Assembly (NCBI GenBank): GCA_910578405.1
Contig: CAJTQO010000004.1
Location: forward strand, 62,001 to 126,000
DNA from: an uncultured Lachnospiraceae bacterium
GTDB taxonomy: Bacteria; Bacillota; Clostridia; Lachnospirales; Lachnospiraceae
Length of the DNA: 64,000 bases
Direction of reading: 5' to 3'
Part shown: positions 9,124-16,472 of the stretch, one piece after another
How the letters are laid out: each line of letters starts with the position of its first letter
Position numbering within the stretch: position 1 is the first letter of the stretch
Position numbers and translations under genes: made by a program
The notes under the pieces: generated by a model
What the model was told of the DNA's origin: nothing
Seen by the model: only the letters and a program-made list of their open reading frames with translations
The model's database searches: none

Positions 9124-10323
9124 TTATCCAAATGATTTATCAGCTATTTTCCCCTGCTTGTTTTTCCATTTCTTACTGACATGATTGTAAATATTTGCCG
9201 TCACTGTAATATCACTATGTCCTAACCAGTTCTGAACCTTGCCCAGTTCCCAACCATCCTCAAACAGGATAGCACAACAACTGTGCCTTAAACCATGCAC
9301 TGTCAAATCTTCCGGCACGCATCCGCACCTTATCACTGCTTTCTTGAATGTTTTTGTTATGTAGTCCGGGCTGTATGTCCTCCCGTCATCCCATTTAAAC
9401 ACATATCCATCCTTGGAATAGATGCCCAGTTCTTTCTGATGCTCCATGACATCCAGAAGGTCACCTTTTACGCTTTCCAGCAGTGGAAGATAACGGTGTG
9501 AACTTTTTGTCTTTACATTGTCACGTCCAATGTCTCCCTGTTCTACCCTCACGATTGTATGGTTGATTATGATTTCCTCCTTTTCAAAATCTATCGCACT
9601 CCACTTTAGACCCAACAGCTCGGAACGTCTGAACCCGTAGCAGATGCCTACTTTTGTAATACAGTAGAGTTTTTCAAAAACAGGCACGGTTCTGACATAA
9701 TTTAGAAATGCTTTCGACTGTTCCTTATCCATATAGGCAATCTCTTCCGTATTATCTTCTTTCACCCTCGGCACCTTTACCTTATCTGCCGGATTTATCA
9801 TAATAACACCCTGTACCACTGCATCATTCAGAAAACCCTTTATCAAGGTCAGCTGGTCTCTTACTGTCCGTCTGCTCAAACCAGTCGGAGTATTTTCACT
9901 ATAAATATTCCTGCGTCCGTTTGCCAAAGCCCATTCGCAATAATTAAGCAGGTCTTTCGCTTCTAATTCCTCAATCTTGATATCTTTCTCACGGAAATAC
10001 TCTATGATTGTCTTGCCTCGGTTCTTATATCCCCATGCCGTAGTACTCTCTATCTGAGCCGACTTATAATCAATCCACCTTTCCAAACAGTCCGCAAATG
10101 AATGTGATTCCTTTTTCCGAGCCAACTGTTCAAGTTCCTTTTCTTTCTCCTGCACAAGCTGGTCTTTTATCTTTTCCGCTTCCCTCTTTTTATGTGAGGT
10201 CACTGAAATTCCTGTTGACTTCGTATCCTGTTGGCGGTATCCGCCGACATAATAACTGATAACCGCATAATATCTTCCTTTCCTTTCGATAAGGCATCCT
10301 CTTACACTCTTATTGTCCGACAT
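9124..10323 (-). CDS. Tyrosine site-specific integrase of the element
   Basis: A 399-residue tyrosine recombinase that would catalyse integration and excision at tRNA-Pro. The N-terminus (1-60) looks like an arm-binding domain, residues about 75-175 like the SAM-like core-binding domain, and about 190-390 is catalytic. Catalytic residues are visible: Arg232 (GFRRSELLGL), His343 and Arg346 in HGLRH, His369 in LGHSDI, and Tyr379 in TANIYNHV. It begins at ATG 10323 behind AGGAGG. Transcription runs towards the left end, so the gene is adjacent to attL, the standard layout. No excisionase was recognised beside it; small basic or acidic proteins elsewhere in the element could serve. Confidence 0.95.
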   Translation of the reverse strand: MSDNKSVRGCLIERKGRYYAVISYYVGGYRQQDTKSTGISVTSHKKREAEKIKDQLVQEKEKELEQLARKKESHSFADCLERWIDYKSAQIESTTAWGYKNRGKTIIEYFREKDIKIEELEAKDLLNYCEWALANGRRNIYSENTPTGLSRRTVRDQLTLIKGFLNDAVVQGVIMINPADKVKVPRVKEDNTEEIAYMDKEQSKAFLNYVRTVPVFEKLYCITKVGICYGFRRSELLGLKWSAIDFEKEEIIINHTIVRVEQGDIGRDNVKTKSSHRYLPLLESVKGDLLDVMEHQKELGIYSKDGYVFKWDDGRTYSPDYITKTFKKAVIRCGCVPEDLTVHGLRHSCCAILFEDGWELGKVQNWLGHSDITVTANIYNHVSKKWKNKQGKIADKSFG

Positions 10324-10413
10324 AGATTTTTCCTCCTGTTCTATTTTGTCTGGGGATGGTAACGCCGACCATCCCCATTTGTCAAGACTGAAATTGACTG
10401 TTGCCTAAGAAAA

Positions 10414-11568
10414 TTATTTATTTGTCCTTTGCAGTCTCTTCTTTGCAAGGTAATCCAGTTTCAGGATACAGTAGCACCATTGGGTATAAGTTTTTGGGAA
10501 AAATTCCCCATACGGCTTGAATCTGATACAAGTCTGATATCCTTCCGACGAATCTGTAAGGTACAGAAAACGATATTCCTTCAGCTTTTTTAACAGTTCG
10601 TTCTTCTTTATGTTTAAATCTTCAGCCAATGTATCTATGTGATTTTTGTCAAGCGTATAATATGCCTCGTGTTCGTCTACGATATCCAGATGCCTGTCCT
10701 TGATAATCTGGATGACTTTTGAATATAGTTTCTTTGGCTGCTCCAGCAATGGAAGTTTGTTTTCAAAGGGCAGTTTCGCAAACTCTGATGTAAATAGCTT
10801 TAATATCGACACCATATCCAAGCCTTCATTTAGATATAAAAGCTTGTTATAATAATCTTTTGTGGTCTCTATGATAAATTTTTCCACGTCTGCCCTTAAC
10901 GCCCTGTTGGTCATATTTTCTGGTACAAAACGGCATCCTGCCGCAAGCATCAGGTCTGCCTTGTTTATTCTCATTTGCGGCGAAAATGTTCCATCTTTAT
11001 ATTGCTGATGATATATAAGGTTGCATCCTGTTTTCGGCTCCGTAAGGAGTTTGCCCCAAAATATATGTCCTGTATCTGTTATGAAGCCTTTCATTCCAAA
11101 CGTGGGGGTAAATAATCCACATTCTGTAATATCCGCCAGTTCGACCGGAGGTTCTTCTATCCCTTCGCGTTCGTCTTGTGGAATTTCTGACATTGCATCT
11201 TCCGACGGTTCAATTATGCCCACAACCTCAATCTTGGTCTGTGCATTATTTCCTTCCACGACAGCCTGCTCATTTTGGGGAATAATTTCTGCAAGGTCGT
11301 CAAAAGGTACTTCCCCTAATGTTCCAACGCCGTCCATATTATTGTTAGTCTCGTTCATCATATCTGTTGCCTCCACATTATTATTATTTGTGCTGTCTGT
11401 CATAGCCTCTGCCTCCGTATTATTGTTTGTGTTGTCTGTCATAGCTGTTACCTCCGTATTATTGTTGTTTTCCATAGTGTTTGCCTCCTTCTCAAAATTT
11501 TTGATGGCATTATCCATCATTGCATTTACCTCCTGCGCATATTTTTCAATATTGAAATCTTCTCCCAT
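10414..11568 (-). CDS. Unrecognised element protein with Asn-rich repeat N-terminus
   Basis: A 384-residue protein I do not recognise. Residues 1-80 hold imperfect repeats of about 15-16 residues built on the pattern NNNN-x-EA-x-AMTD (for example TEVTAMTDNTNNN, TEAEAMTDSTNNN), followed by an acidic linker to about 145. The folded C-terminal part (about 150-384) begins CGLFTPTFGMKGFITDTGHIF and ends in a basic segment rich in Lys and Tyr. Residues about 300-340 (LAEDLNIKKNELLKKLKEYRFL) look like a winged or simple HTH, so DNA binding is possible. It lies 90 bases upstream of the integrase gene in the same direction. A replication or regulatory role would fit but is not shown. ATG 11568 follows GAAAGGATATACGTT. 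Confidence 0.7.
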   Translation of the reverse strand: MGEDFNIEKYAQEVNAMMDNAIKNFEKEANTMENNNNTEVTAMTDNTNNNTEAEAMTDSTNNNNVEATDMMNETNNNMDGVGTLGEVPFDDLAEIIPQNEQAVVEGNNAQTKIEVVGIIEPSEDAMSEIPQDEREGIEEPPVELADITECGLFTPTFGMKGFITDTGHIFWGKLLTEPKTGCNLIYHQQYKDGTFSPQMRINKADLMLAAGCRFVPENMTNRALRADVEKFIIETTKDYYNKLLYLNEGLDMVSILKLFTSEFAKLPFENKLPLLEQPKKLYSKVIQIIKDRHLDIVDEHEAYYTLDKNHIDTLAEDLNIKKNELLKKLKEYRFLYLTDSSEGYQTCIRFKPYGEFFPKTYTQWCYCILKLDYLAKKRLQRTNK

Positions 11569-11949
11569 AACGTATATCCTTTCTATGATGGCCTTGGTTT
11601 CCTGTTCTACAGTTGATTATTTTTGGGCAGACTCCACCTATACTGCGCTTGATAGATGGACGGACTCCCCCTCCGACTTCTGGTTATTAGTTCCATATGT
11701 ACACATACTGCCACTTTCCGGCGCAGTTCAGAAAATTTGACCGTATGATATTTTCAAGGAACTCTGCATTTTCATCCTTTCTTTAAGTATTTAATCATTT
11801 TTGATTATGTGCTTATTCTAGCATACGTTTTTTGCGATGTGTCTACACACAAAAAGATATATATATTGAATTTTAAATGAATTATTTTGCTAAAATATAC
11901 TGCTATATTTATTTTGTGAACCACTATATGAATTGGATGTATTGCTATT
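11569..11949. other. AT-rich upstream region of the Asn-rich protein gene
   Basis: About 380 bases between two leftward element genes. I see no supportable gene; plus-strand frames reading through here oppose the Asn-rich gene and lack a ribosome-binding site. It probably holds the promoter of the Asn-rich protein gene, but no clear -35/-10 pair could be assigned. Confidence 0.4.
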
Positions 11950-11980
11950 AAAAAAAACAGACATACATAAATTGTATGTC
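11950..11980 (-). terminator. Terminator of the 234-residue element gene
   Basis: Minus-strand hairpin with perfect arms GACATACA/TGTATGTC and a short loop, followed by eight T residues, 16 bases past the stop codon at 11997. Confidence 0.8.
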
Positions 11981-11996
11981 CGCCAGATTTTTCTGT

Positions 11997-12701
11997 TTAA
12001 TTTGTTTGTTCCAATTCTCTGCACTCAAGATAAGATTTCAAATATCTGCAATGCTTTTCCAACAAATACAGATATTCTTTTAACATCTCTGGATCGTCTG
12101 CAAACTCCTTCCAATTGGATATTTTTAAAAGTTTCAAATCTTCCAGCAATTTATTCAGTATATCAGTTCCCTTGTACGCTATTCCATTCTCAAAAAAATA
12201 ATATATTCGGTAGAGCGGTGCATCCATATCGTAGTGGCTTATAATATATTTCTTGCTTATGATTTTTTTCAGACAGTCCGCAACCTTTTTTTCACCTTCC
12301 TTTTTTTGGCTGGGTGTATTGACCAGCCAAACGGAAACGTCCTCGCCATAGTGTGTATAAAAGTAACATTTCCAGTCATCCCGTGTGATTCCATAAACTG
12401 GTATCAGTTCTCCCTCTTTTTTGAAATAGTCCGCACTGATATTAAAGCAATTTGCTATAGTCTTTGATTCGTCAGCAGTAAGCTCAAAATTTTCCCCTTT
12501 ATACATTCTGGTGAAACGGTGTGCCGAGATGGATATGTATGTTTTGAGGTCAACCGATTTCTTGCGTTTGCCTTCGCCTTCCACCATAAATTGCTCTGCT
12601 TTCTTCATATGGTAATACATGTGGCGTATGATAAACAGATTGACCCTTGTATTAAAGCCATCTTCTTTGCCTAGAATGTTTCTGCGTTCACTTTCTCCCA
12701 T
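11997..12701 (-). CDS. Unrecognised element protein with a degenerate XRE-like helix-turn-helix
   Basis: A 234-residue soluble protein. Residues about 45-105 (SISAHRFTRMYKGENFELTADESKTIANCFNISADYF) follow the spacing of XRE/Cro helix-turn-helix domains, including the usual end NISADYF, but the recognition helix is poorly conserved, so this is a weak call. The C-terminal half is mixed alpha/beta and ends in an acidic Leu-rich helix. ATG 12701 was taken from the frame; a GGAAGGAATAC stretch lies upstream. A TATAAT-like -10 sits at 12753-12758 and the element-wide TTGAAACA motif at 12791. It may be a regulator of the element. Confidence 0.6.
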   Translation of the reverse strand: MGESERRNILGKEDGFNTRVNLFIIRHMYYHMKKAEQFMVEGEGKRKKSVDLKTYISISAHRFTRMYKGENFELTADESKTIANCFNISADYFKKEGELIPVYGITRDDWKCYFYTHYGEDVSVWLVNTPSQKKEGEKKVADCLKKIISKKYIISHYDMDAPLYRIYYFFENGIAYKGTDILNKLLEDLKLLKISNWKEFADDPEMLKEYLYLLEKHCRYLKSYLECRELEQTN

Positions 12702-12790
12702 TTCCTATGTATTCCTTCCTTGCATAATTTGTTATTTTTTATTTTATTGCATATTATACCATTTCCAATCTGTTTCTTCTATATATAGAC

Positions 12791-12812
12791 TTGAAACATT
12801 TGAAACAAACTG
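12791..12812 (+). repeat. Intergenic TTGAAACA-type motif, copy 1
   Basis: Two direct TTGAAACA units one base apart (TTGAAACATTTGAAACA plus five more shared bases). The 22 bases are identical to 15304-15325; a third, three-unit version lies at 20242. It is 90 bases upstream of the leftward 234-residue gene, just beyond its putative -35 region, so an operator role is plausible. Confidence 0.5.
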
Positions 12813-13489
12813 ATTTCTGGTGGTCAATCTGTTTTTTTTCTTTCAGTCTCCCCCATGCAATATCGTTCTTCCAACAAGACACGGTTCTGCAACCATCCTA
12901 ATTTATCAACTGAACCCGATTAACACATATCATTGTACTTTTCTTTATCACTTAAATTTATTGTCGCTTTTATGCTGGCTCGGTCTGCAACCTATGTATT
13001 ACATTTTGTTTTCTGTATTTCATAACAAGTATGCACTTTATATGTTGAAGTCAAAAAAGTGATGCGTCTATCATTGTCATTCGGAACAACCCTTTTTTCT
13101 GTTCGGGAATTTGTACCAGATTTCCAAATCTACAATTTAATAAAATTTTATCAATACACCCGTTTAAAGACATTCCATCCTTTTATTTTCCCTAAACTCT
13201 TTGAAATCCTTATAAAATCAACTCTTTTTAAAATATTTTCTTTTCCCAGACCTTATTGAAAACTTACAATTCAAGGAATATTTACCAGAATCAATATACT
13301 ATATTATAGAAACTTCAAAATTTTATATAAATCAGAAATACAAACTTGAGAAATCTGGATTGTATGCCCTGTCTGTATCTGTAACCGCTTTTCTGTTTTA
13401 CTGTCTGCAAAGACTTTTAAACCTGTCTGTCGGAACTTTTCAATTTATCCTCCTGTCTTACTGCTCCTTAGTTGTATCAAAATAAACAC
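12813..13489. other. AT-rich gene-free stretch in the element
   Basis: About 680 bases with no supportable gene. Short plus-strand frames at 12820-13062 and 13059-13259 have no ribosome-binding site and low-complexity Phe/Ile/Tyr composition typical of AT-rich noncoding DNA. No RNA fold or repeat family was recognised. It could contain an origin or decayed genes, but nothing in it shows this directly. Confidence 0.4.
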
Positions 13490-13519
13490 AAAAAAAGACA
13501 GCCGCTTTTAAAGCAACTG
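13490..13519 (-). terminator. Terminator of the 65-residue element gene
   Basis: On the minus strand a 10-bp stem with two G-U pairs (arms 13510-13519 and 13499-13508) is followed by seven T residues, just after the stop codon at 13530. Confidence 0.75.
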
Positions 13520-13529
13520 CCTTTTAAAC

Positions 13530-13727
13530 TCATATGCTCTTGTTCAGTCTCTTTCTATATGTCTTGCATAGTTCGTCTGCCAGTTCCACATTATCGTTTA
13601 ACTGGTTATCATTCGGACATTCAACCAGTGCGACCTGTCTGCTCTCCCCAGTAGACGGTATGCAGATATAGACCGCTATGAGATTGTTGCTTATCTTTGG
13701 CACTACACGGATATTCTTCCCAGCCAT
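13530..13727 (-). CDS. Small hypothetical element protein, 65 residues
   Basis: Unrecognised. The first 35 residues look beta-rich (IRVVPKISNNLIAVYICIP) and the C-terminus forms a basic helix (ELADELCKTYRKRLNKSI). An AGAGGG-like site precedes ATG 13727 and a good terminator follows the stop, which together support a real gene. It is part of the leftward small-gene run of the element. No function is proposed. Confidence 0.55.
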   Translation of the reverse strand: MAGKNIRVVPKISNNLIAVYICIPSTGESRQVALVECPNDNQLNDNVELADELCKTYRKRLNKSI

Positions 13728-13836
13728 TGCTCAATCCCTCTCGTTTCTGTTAAATTTTTATAAGTTTCACTTCCTTATCAATCCCATGTATCTGTACATG
13801 ACGACAATGAGATTTTCTATTGATGAAAAGTCATAT

Positions 13837-13880
13837 ATCAAAAATAGTTTATCCATTCTGCCGGATAAACCATTTTTGAT
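13837..13880. terminator. Long AT-rich hairpin, probable bidirectional terminator
   Basis: 18-base arms with a single mismatch (13837-13854 and 13863-13880) around an 8-base loop. T-rich ends occur on both strands. It lies between the 69-residue and 65-residue genes and probably ends transcription from 14226 leftward. Confidence 0.7.
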
Positions 13881-14016
13881 AATGCTGTTTATTCTTCTTC
13901 TTCTAATTCCTTTAGCGTCCATTTTGCTACCCACTTTACGAATGAATAGCACTGTTTACCTAAATAAACAATTCCACATAATGAAATGATTATCATTGTA
14001 TGGATGGTTGTAAATG

Positions 14017-14226
14017 TCAGATAGTCCACCTGTCAAGCCCCCTTTCCTTAACCTCTATATATCTGTCCACTGTTTCCCTTGCCCCCATTAATGCGAACTT
14101 TTCATAATGATATACATTGCTTTCTATGATGCCTGTACCGTCACTGGTAAAGATACAAAATACATATCCCTGTTCAATGTTGCTCCAATAAACCTTTATC
14201 TCATAACCTCGATACTGTTCAATCAT
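14017..14226 (-). CDS. Small hypothetical element protein, 69 residues
   Basis: Unrecognised, compact and Tyr/Trp-rich: MIEQYRGYEIKVYWS, then GYVFCIFTSDGTGIIES and a C-terminal helix with Arg and Glu ending RWTI. It looks like a small single beta-alpha domain. The start at ATG 14226 is supported by an AGGGAG site seven bases upstream. It is followed by the long hairpin at 13837-13880. It lies 75 bases downstream of the 165-residue gene, so the two may be co-transcribed. Confidence 0.6.
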   Translation of the reverse strand: MIEQYRGYEIKVYWSNIEQGYVFCIFTSDGTGIIESNVYHYEKFALMGARETVDRYIEVKERGLDRWTI

Positions 14227-14301
14227 TTCTCCCTGTACCTCTCTGAAATCTCTCCAGAACCTCTTTAAACCCTTTTATGCCCTATCCTCAAAAGAGGAGG
14301 C

Positions 14302-14799
14302 TTACGCCCCCTCTTTTACTTCTTCCTCATTACTGATTATCTCCACACCCCCACATGCAACAAGCTTATTCTTTTCAAGCTTTACGCCTGCCACCGGAAC
14401 GCCCAGTTCCAACATCATTTTCAACTTATCCTCGGTATATTCCATCCTTGCATGGCGGGCATTCACTGTCTCAAAAACTTTCTTCTTGTCACCACTGACC
14501 GCTACAACAATAAGTTCCATGTTCATATCAGAACCATCATCCTCATTCATCCATGACAGACTGTTCACGCCGGTTTTCAACTGCAAGTTGCTCATGTTAA
14601 AGCCTTCAGTATCCAGTTTAAGGACTTCTTTCCCGTCTTCTTCCCCAAGAACAAAGCCATAAACCTTTTCCTTGTTTTTCAGTTTTGTAATGACCTGTTT
14701 TTCCGTCATGCCTACAAATCCTCTGGTTTTGCTGTCGTAGAAGTCATAGCCAATCAGCCGCTGTCCTAAAAAGTTACCGTTTGTCAAATACATACACAT
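14302..14799 (-). CDS. Unrecognised element protein, 165 residues
   Basis: A soluble protein with no family I can name. It starts MCMYLTNGNFLGQRLIGYDFYD and contains GFVGMTEKQVITKLKNKEKVYGFVLGEEDG, suggesting a mixed alpha/beta domain, then a Lys/Glu-rich C-terminus ending EEEVKEGA. ATG 14799 was chosen over an ATG 11 codons upstream because AAAGAGGT lies at the right distance. Genes of this size that are not conserved with known families are common in Clostridia islands. It lies upstream of the 69-residue gene in the same direction. Confidence 0.6.
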   Translation of the reverse strand: MCMYLTNGNFLGQRLIGYDFYDSKTRGFVGMTEKQVITKLKNKEKVYGFVLGEEDGKEVLKLDTEGFNMSNLQLKTGVNSLSWMNEDDGSDMNMELIVVAVSGDKKKVFETVNARHARMEYTEDKLKMMLELGVPVAGVKLEKNKLVACGGVEIISNEEEVKEGA

Positions 14800-15359
14800 A
14801 ATGTCTACCTCTTTCTTTCCGTGCCTCAGCACTAACTTTATTTAACTTATACATATATCCTAACGCTGAAACATTTATGTGCATAGACGTGATAGTGCAA
14901 GGAAATAAACCATTATGTAACATATATTTTTAGGGAGATTGACGCAAAAAGAATGATTTATACAACTTTGTCAAATCTCCAACAGCATTTAATCTGATGT
15001 CTGAAACAGCATTTTTATTACTATGAAATACTCACCACAAACAAACTCAATCAGATAATGCAGGAAAATAGCCACTGTATACTGATAAGCCAGTAATTTC
15101 TATCAACTTGTTCAACTCAATTTTTCATAATGCAATACTTGTTTTAATATGTACATTGTTTCCAATATTCTTAAAGAAGAAATTTTGACAGGTCTTTTAA
15201 ACTCATTCATGGATAGTGATTTTTATATACTGTATTGATTTATGTATCATATATCCATTTTTAACAGGTCTGATTTATATGTTGCAGAAATATGCTTTAA
15301 AAATTGAAACATTTGAAACAAACTGTCTGTACTGTATAATCGTCGACTCGATTTTTTAA
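14800..15359. other. Gene-free region upstream of the toxin module
   Basis: About 560 AT-rich bases with no supportable gene on either strand. The recognisable feature is the second copy of the TTGAAACA-type motif at 15304-15325, 35 bases before the -35 box of the toxin promoter. It may also contain the promoter of the leftward 165-residue gene, which I could not place. Confidence 0.45.
15304..15325 (+). repeat. Intergenic TTGAAACA-type motif, copy 2
   Basis: Identical over 22 bases to 12791-12812. It lies 35 bases upstream of the toxin promoter -35 box, a position where an activator or repressor encoded by the element could act. Confidence 0.5.
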
Positions 15360-15388
15360 TTGAGAAATATGTGTATTTATGTTATAAT
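15360..15388 (+). promoter_or_regulatory. Promoter of the toxin mRNA
   Basis: TTGAGA (15360-15365), a 17-base spacer and a perfect TATAAT (15383-15388). It would start a transcript near 15395 with a leader of about 73 bases before the toxin ATG. Confidence 0.75.
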
Positions 15389-15436
15389 AGGATTGTATAA
15401 CTGAACAGAAAGCAGGATGCGATTTTCTGATAGATG

Positions 15437-15462
15437 CCCTCTAGTCTTACGAAAGAGGGTGG
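15437..15462 (+). promoter_or_regulatory. Hairpin hiding the toxin ribosome-binding site
   Basis: CCCTCT (15437-15442) pairs with AGAGGG (15454-15459), which is the core of the AGAGGGTGG ribosome-binding site of the toxin at 15468. Sequestering the site in the leader is usual for type I toxin mRNAs, and would delay translation until the RNA is processed or refolded. Confidence 0.6.
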
Positions 15463-15467
15463 TGCCC

Positions 15468-15548
15468 ATGAGCGTGATGGAAGTTTTGACATTATTGCTT
15501 GTTATTTTTGCGGCTCTGTCTTACATAGACAATCATAAAAAGAAATAG
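15468..15548 (+). CDS. Holin-like small membrane toxin of a type I toxin-antitoxin system
   Basis: A 26-residue peptide: MSVMEVLTLLL, then VIFAALSYIDNHKKK. It has a short N-terminus, one membrane helix and a charged end with IDNHKKK, the pattern of the putative holin-like toxins (TxpA/BsrG/Hol-Tox group) of Firmicutes, which insert into the membrane and depolarise it. A strong promoter (15360-15388), a ribosome-binding site in a hairpin, and a terminator whose stem begins inside the last codons all support it. A convergent antisense RNA overlaps its 3' end. It lies inside the integrative element and may stabilise it. The toxin role is inferred from family likeness and layout. Confidence 0.82.
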   Translation: MSVMEVLTLLLVIFAALSYIDNHKKK

Positions 15549-15638
15549 CATCCCACCGTCCAAAGTGAATGCTATTTCTTTTTTAACTTATTAAATTCAC
15601 TGAGGGCAATCGGAACTTCGTGTCCGATAAACCTTTCT
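15533..15638 (-). ncRNA. Antisense RNA antitoxin of the type I module
   Basis: Predicted RNA of about 100 bases starting near 15638 from the minus-strand promoter at 15645-15673. It runs through the 3' untranslated region and last codons of the toxin and ends at the shared hairpin, which on this strand is also followed by TTTTT. It would be fully complementary to the toxin mRNA 3' end, as in txpA/ratA and bsrG/SR4. Its existence is predicted from promoter and terminator, not observed. Confidence 0.7.
15537..15583. terminator. Bidirectional terminator shared by toxin mRNA and antisense RNA
   Basis: Perfect 15-base arms (15537-15551 and 15569-15583) with AGAAATAGCAT as the core. T runs follow on both strands. 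On the plus strand it starts within the last toxin codons. Confidence 0.85.
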
Positions 15639-15644
15639 GATTAG

Positions 15645-15673
15645 ATTATACACTAGAGCCGCTTGTTTTGCAA
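15645..15673 (-). promoter_or_regulatory. Promoter of the antisense RNA
   Basis: Minus-strand TTGCAA (15668-15673), 17-base spacer, perfect TATAAT (15645-15650). The -35 box lies inside the hairpin at 15655-15681. Confidence 0.75.
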
Positions 15674-15686
15674 GTGGCTCTTTTTA
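15655..15686 (+). terminator. Second plus-strand terminator after the toxin
   Basis: AGAGCCGCTTG and CAAGTGGCTCT (one mismatch) form a stem followed by TTTTTT on the plus strand. It would stop read-through of the toxin mRNA before the convergent lipoprotein genes. Confidence 0.65.
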
Positions 15687-15708
15687 CACTTATGTGTGTA
15701 ATTGTTTA

Positions 15709-16386
15709 TTAGTCTGTTGTCCAGTTAAGACCAGTTCCTCCGCCAGAACCTACTCCACCGGCTCCCCATTCGGGTAAACCTATTGCTCCTGGGTCAAAAC
15801 TTTCATCGCCTGCTGGGGGTGTACCGCCACCAGAGCCTCCGCTACTTGGTGTGGTGGTAGTGCCTCCACCAGAACCGCTTCCACTACTTGGCTGTTGCGT
15901 AGAGGGTGCTTTATCTCCTAATAAATTACTTGCAATGTAAACAACTCCATCTCCCCATTCTACACGATACCAGTCATTGCTTGTTCTGCCTGTCACATGC
16001 AATTCAGTATTTATACTAAATGTTGTCACTACCTCATAATCTGTACTGTCACCACTTCTTGCATTTGCAGAAGTCTGAACGTACATTTGCAAATCAAGTT
16101 CTTCAACAATTTCTATTCCTGTTGATTCACTTGTATTCTCTGTATCTTCTTCTGTCTCTGGTGTATCGACCTCACTTTCTGAACTTTCCTCAGCTGGTTC
16201 TTCTGTAGGTTCAACTGTGGGAGAGGGTGACGGTTCTGTGCTTTCTAAACTTTCTTCTGTGTCAACTTCGTTTATTGTCTCTGTAGGCTCTGCACTTACT
16301 GGCTCTGCTTTCTCTCCACAACCTGTAAACAAAAACAGACTTGTTGCTATGAGTAATGCTGATGTAAATAATTTTTTATATTTCAT
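15709..16386 (-). CDS. SH3-domain lipoprotein, element paralog 1
   Basis: A 225-residue exported lipoprotein. The signal peptide ends in LFLFTGC, so Cys would be lipidated. It has an acidic Ser/Thr/Pro/Glu-rich stalk (about residues 25-90, with PTVEPTEE repeats), then a bacterial SH3-like domain (about 100-160) with MYVQTSANARSGDSTDYEVV and GRTSNDWYRVEWGDGVVYIASNLL, then a Gly/Ser/Thr-rich tail. SH3b domains of this type usually bind peptidoglycan. ATG 16386 follows AAGGAGA; the frame opens nine codons earlier without a site. It is a paralog of 16473-17267 just upstream. Surface exclusion, adhesion or wall anchoring are possible roles; none is shown. Confidence 0.82.
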   Translation of the reverse strand: MKYKKLFTSALLIATSLFLFTGCGEKAEPVSAEPTETINEVDTEESLESTEPSPSPTVEPTEEPAEESSESEVDTPETEEDTENTSESTGIEIVEELDLQMYVQTSANARSGDSTDYEVVTTFSINTELHVTGRTSNDWYRVEWGDGVVYIASNLLGDKAPSTQQPSSGSGSGGGTTTTPSSGGSGGGTPPAGDESFDPGAIGLPEWGAGGVGSGGGTGLNWTTD

Positions 16387-16426
16387 GTTCTTCTCCTTGT
16401 ATAATGAATACACATATGTGTAACTG

Positions 16427-16463
16427 TTTTAACAGGGTTAACTTGATGCTAACCCTGTTAAAA
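16427..16463. terminator. Perfect bidirectional hairpin between the two lipoprotein genes
   Basis: 14-base perfect arms, TTTTAACAGGGTTA and its complement, around a 9-base loop. It follows the stop codon of the upstream paralog by 10 bases and separates the two genes into distinct units or tunes read-through. Confidence 0.8.
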
Positions 16464-16472
16464 CCTATTTGT

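Noticed and set aside
12820..13259. Two plus-strand frames of 80 and 66 residues
   Set aside because: No ribosome-binding sites, composition typical of random AT-rich DNA, and opposite to the direction of neighbouring element genes.
13678..13989. 103-residue plus-strand and 61-residue minus-strand frames
   Set aside because: Both read through the long hairpin at 13837-13880 and lack start signals; the plus frame also opposes the 65-residue gene.
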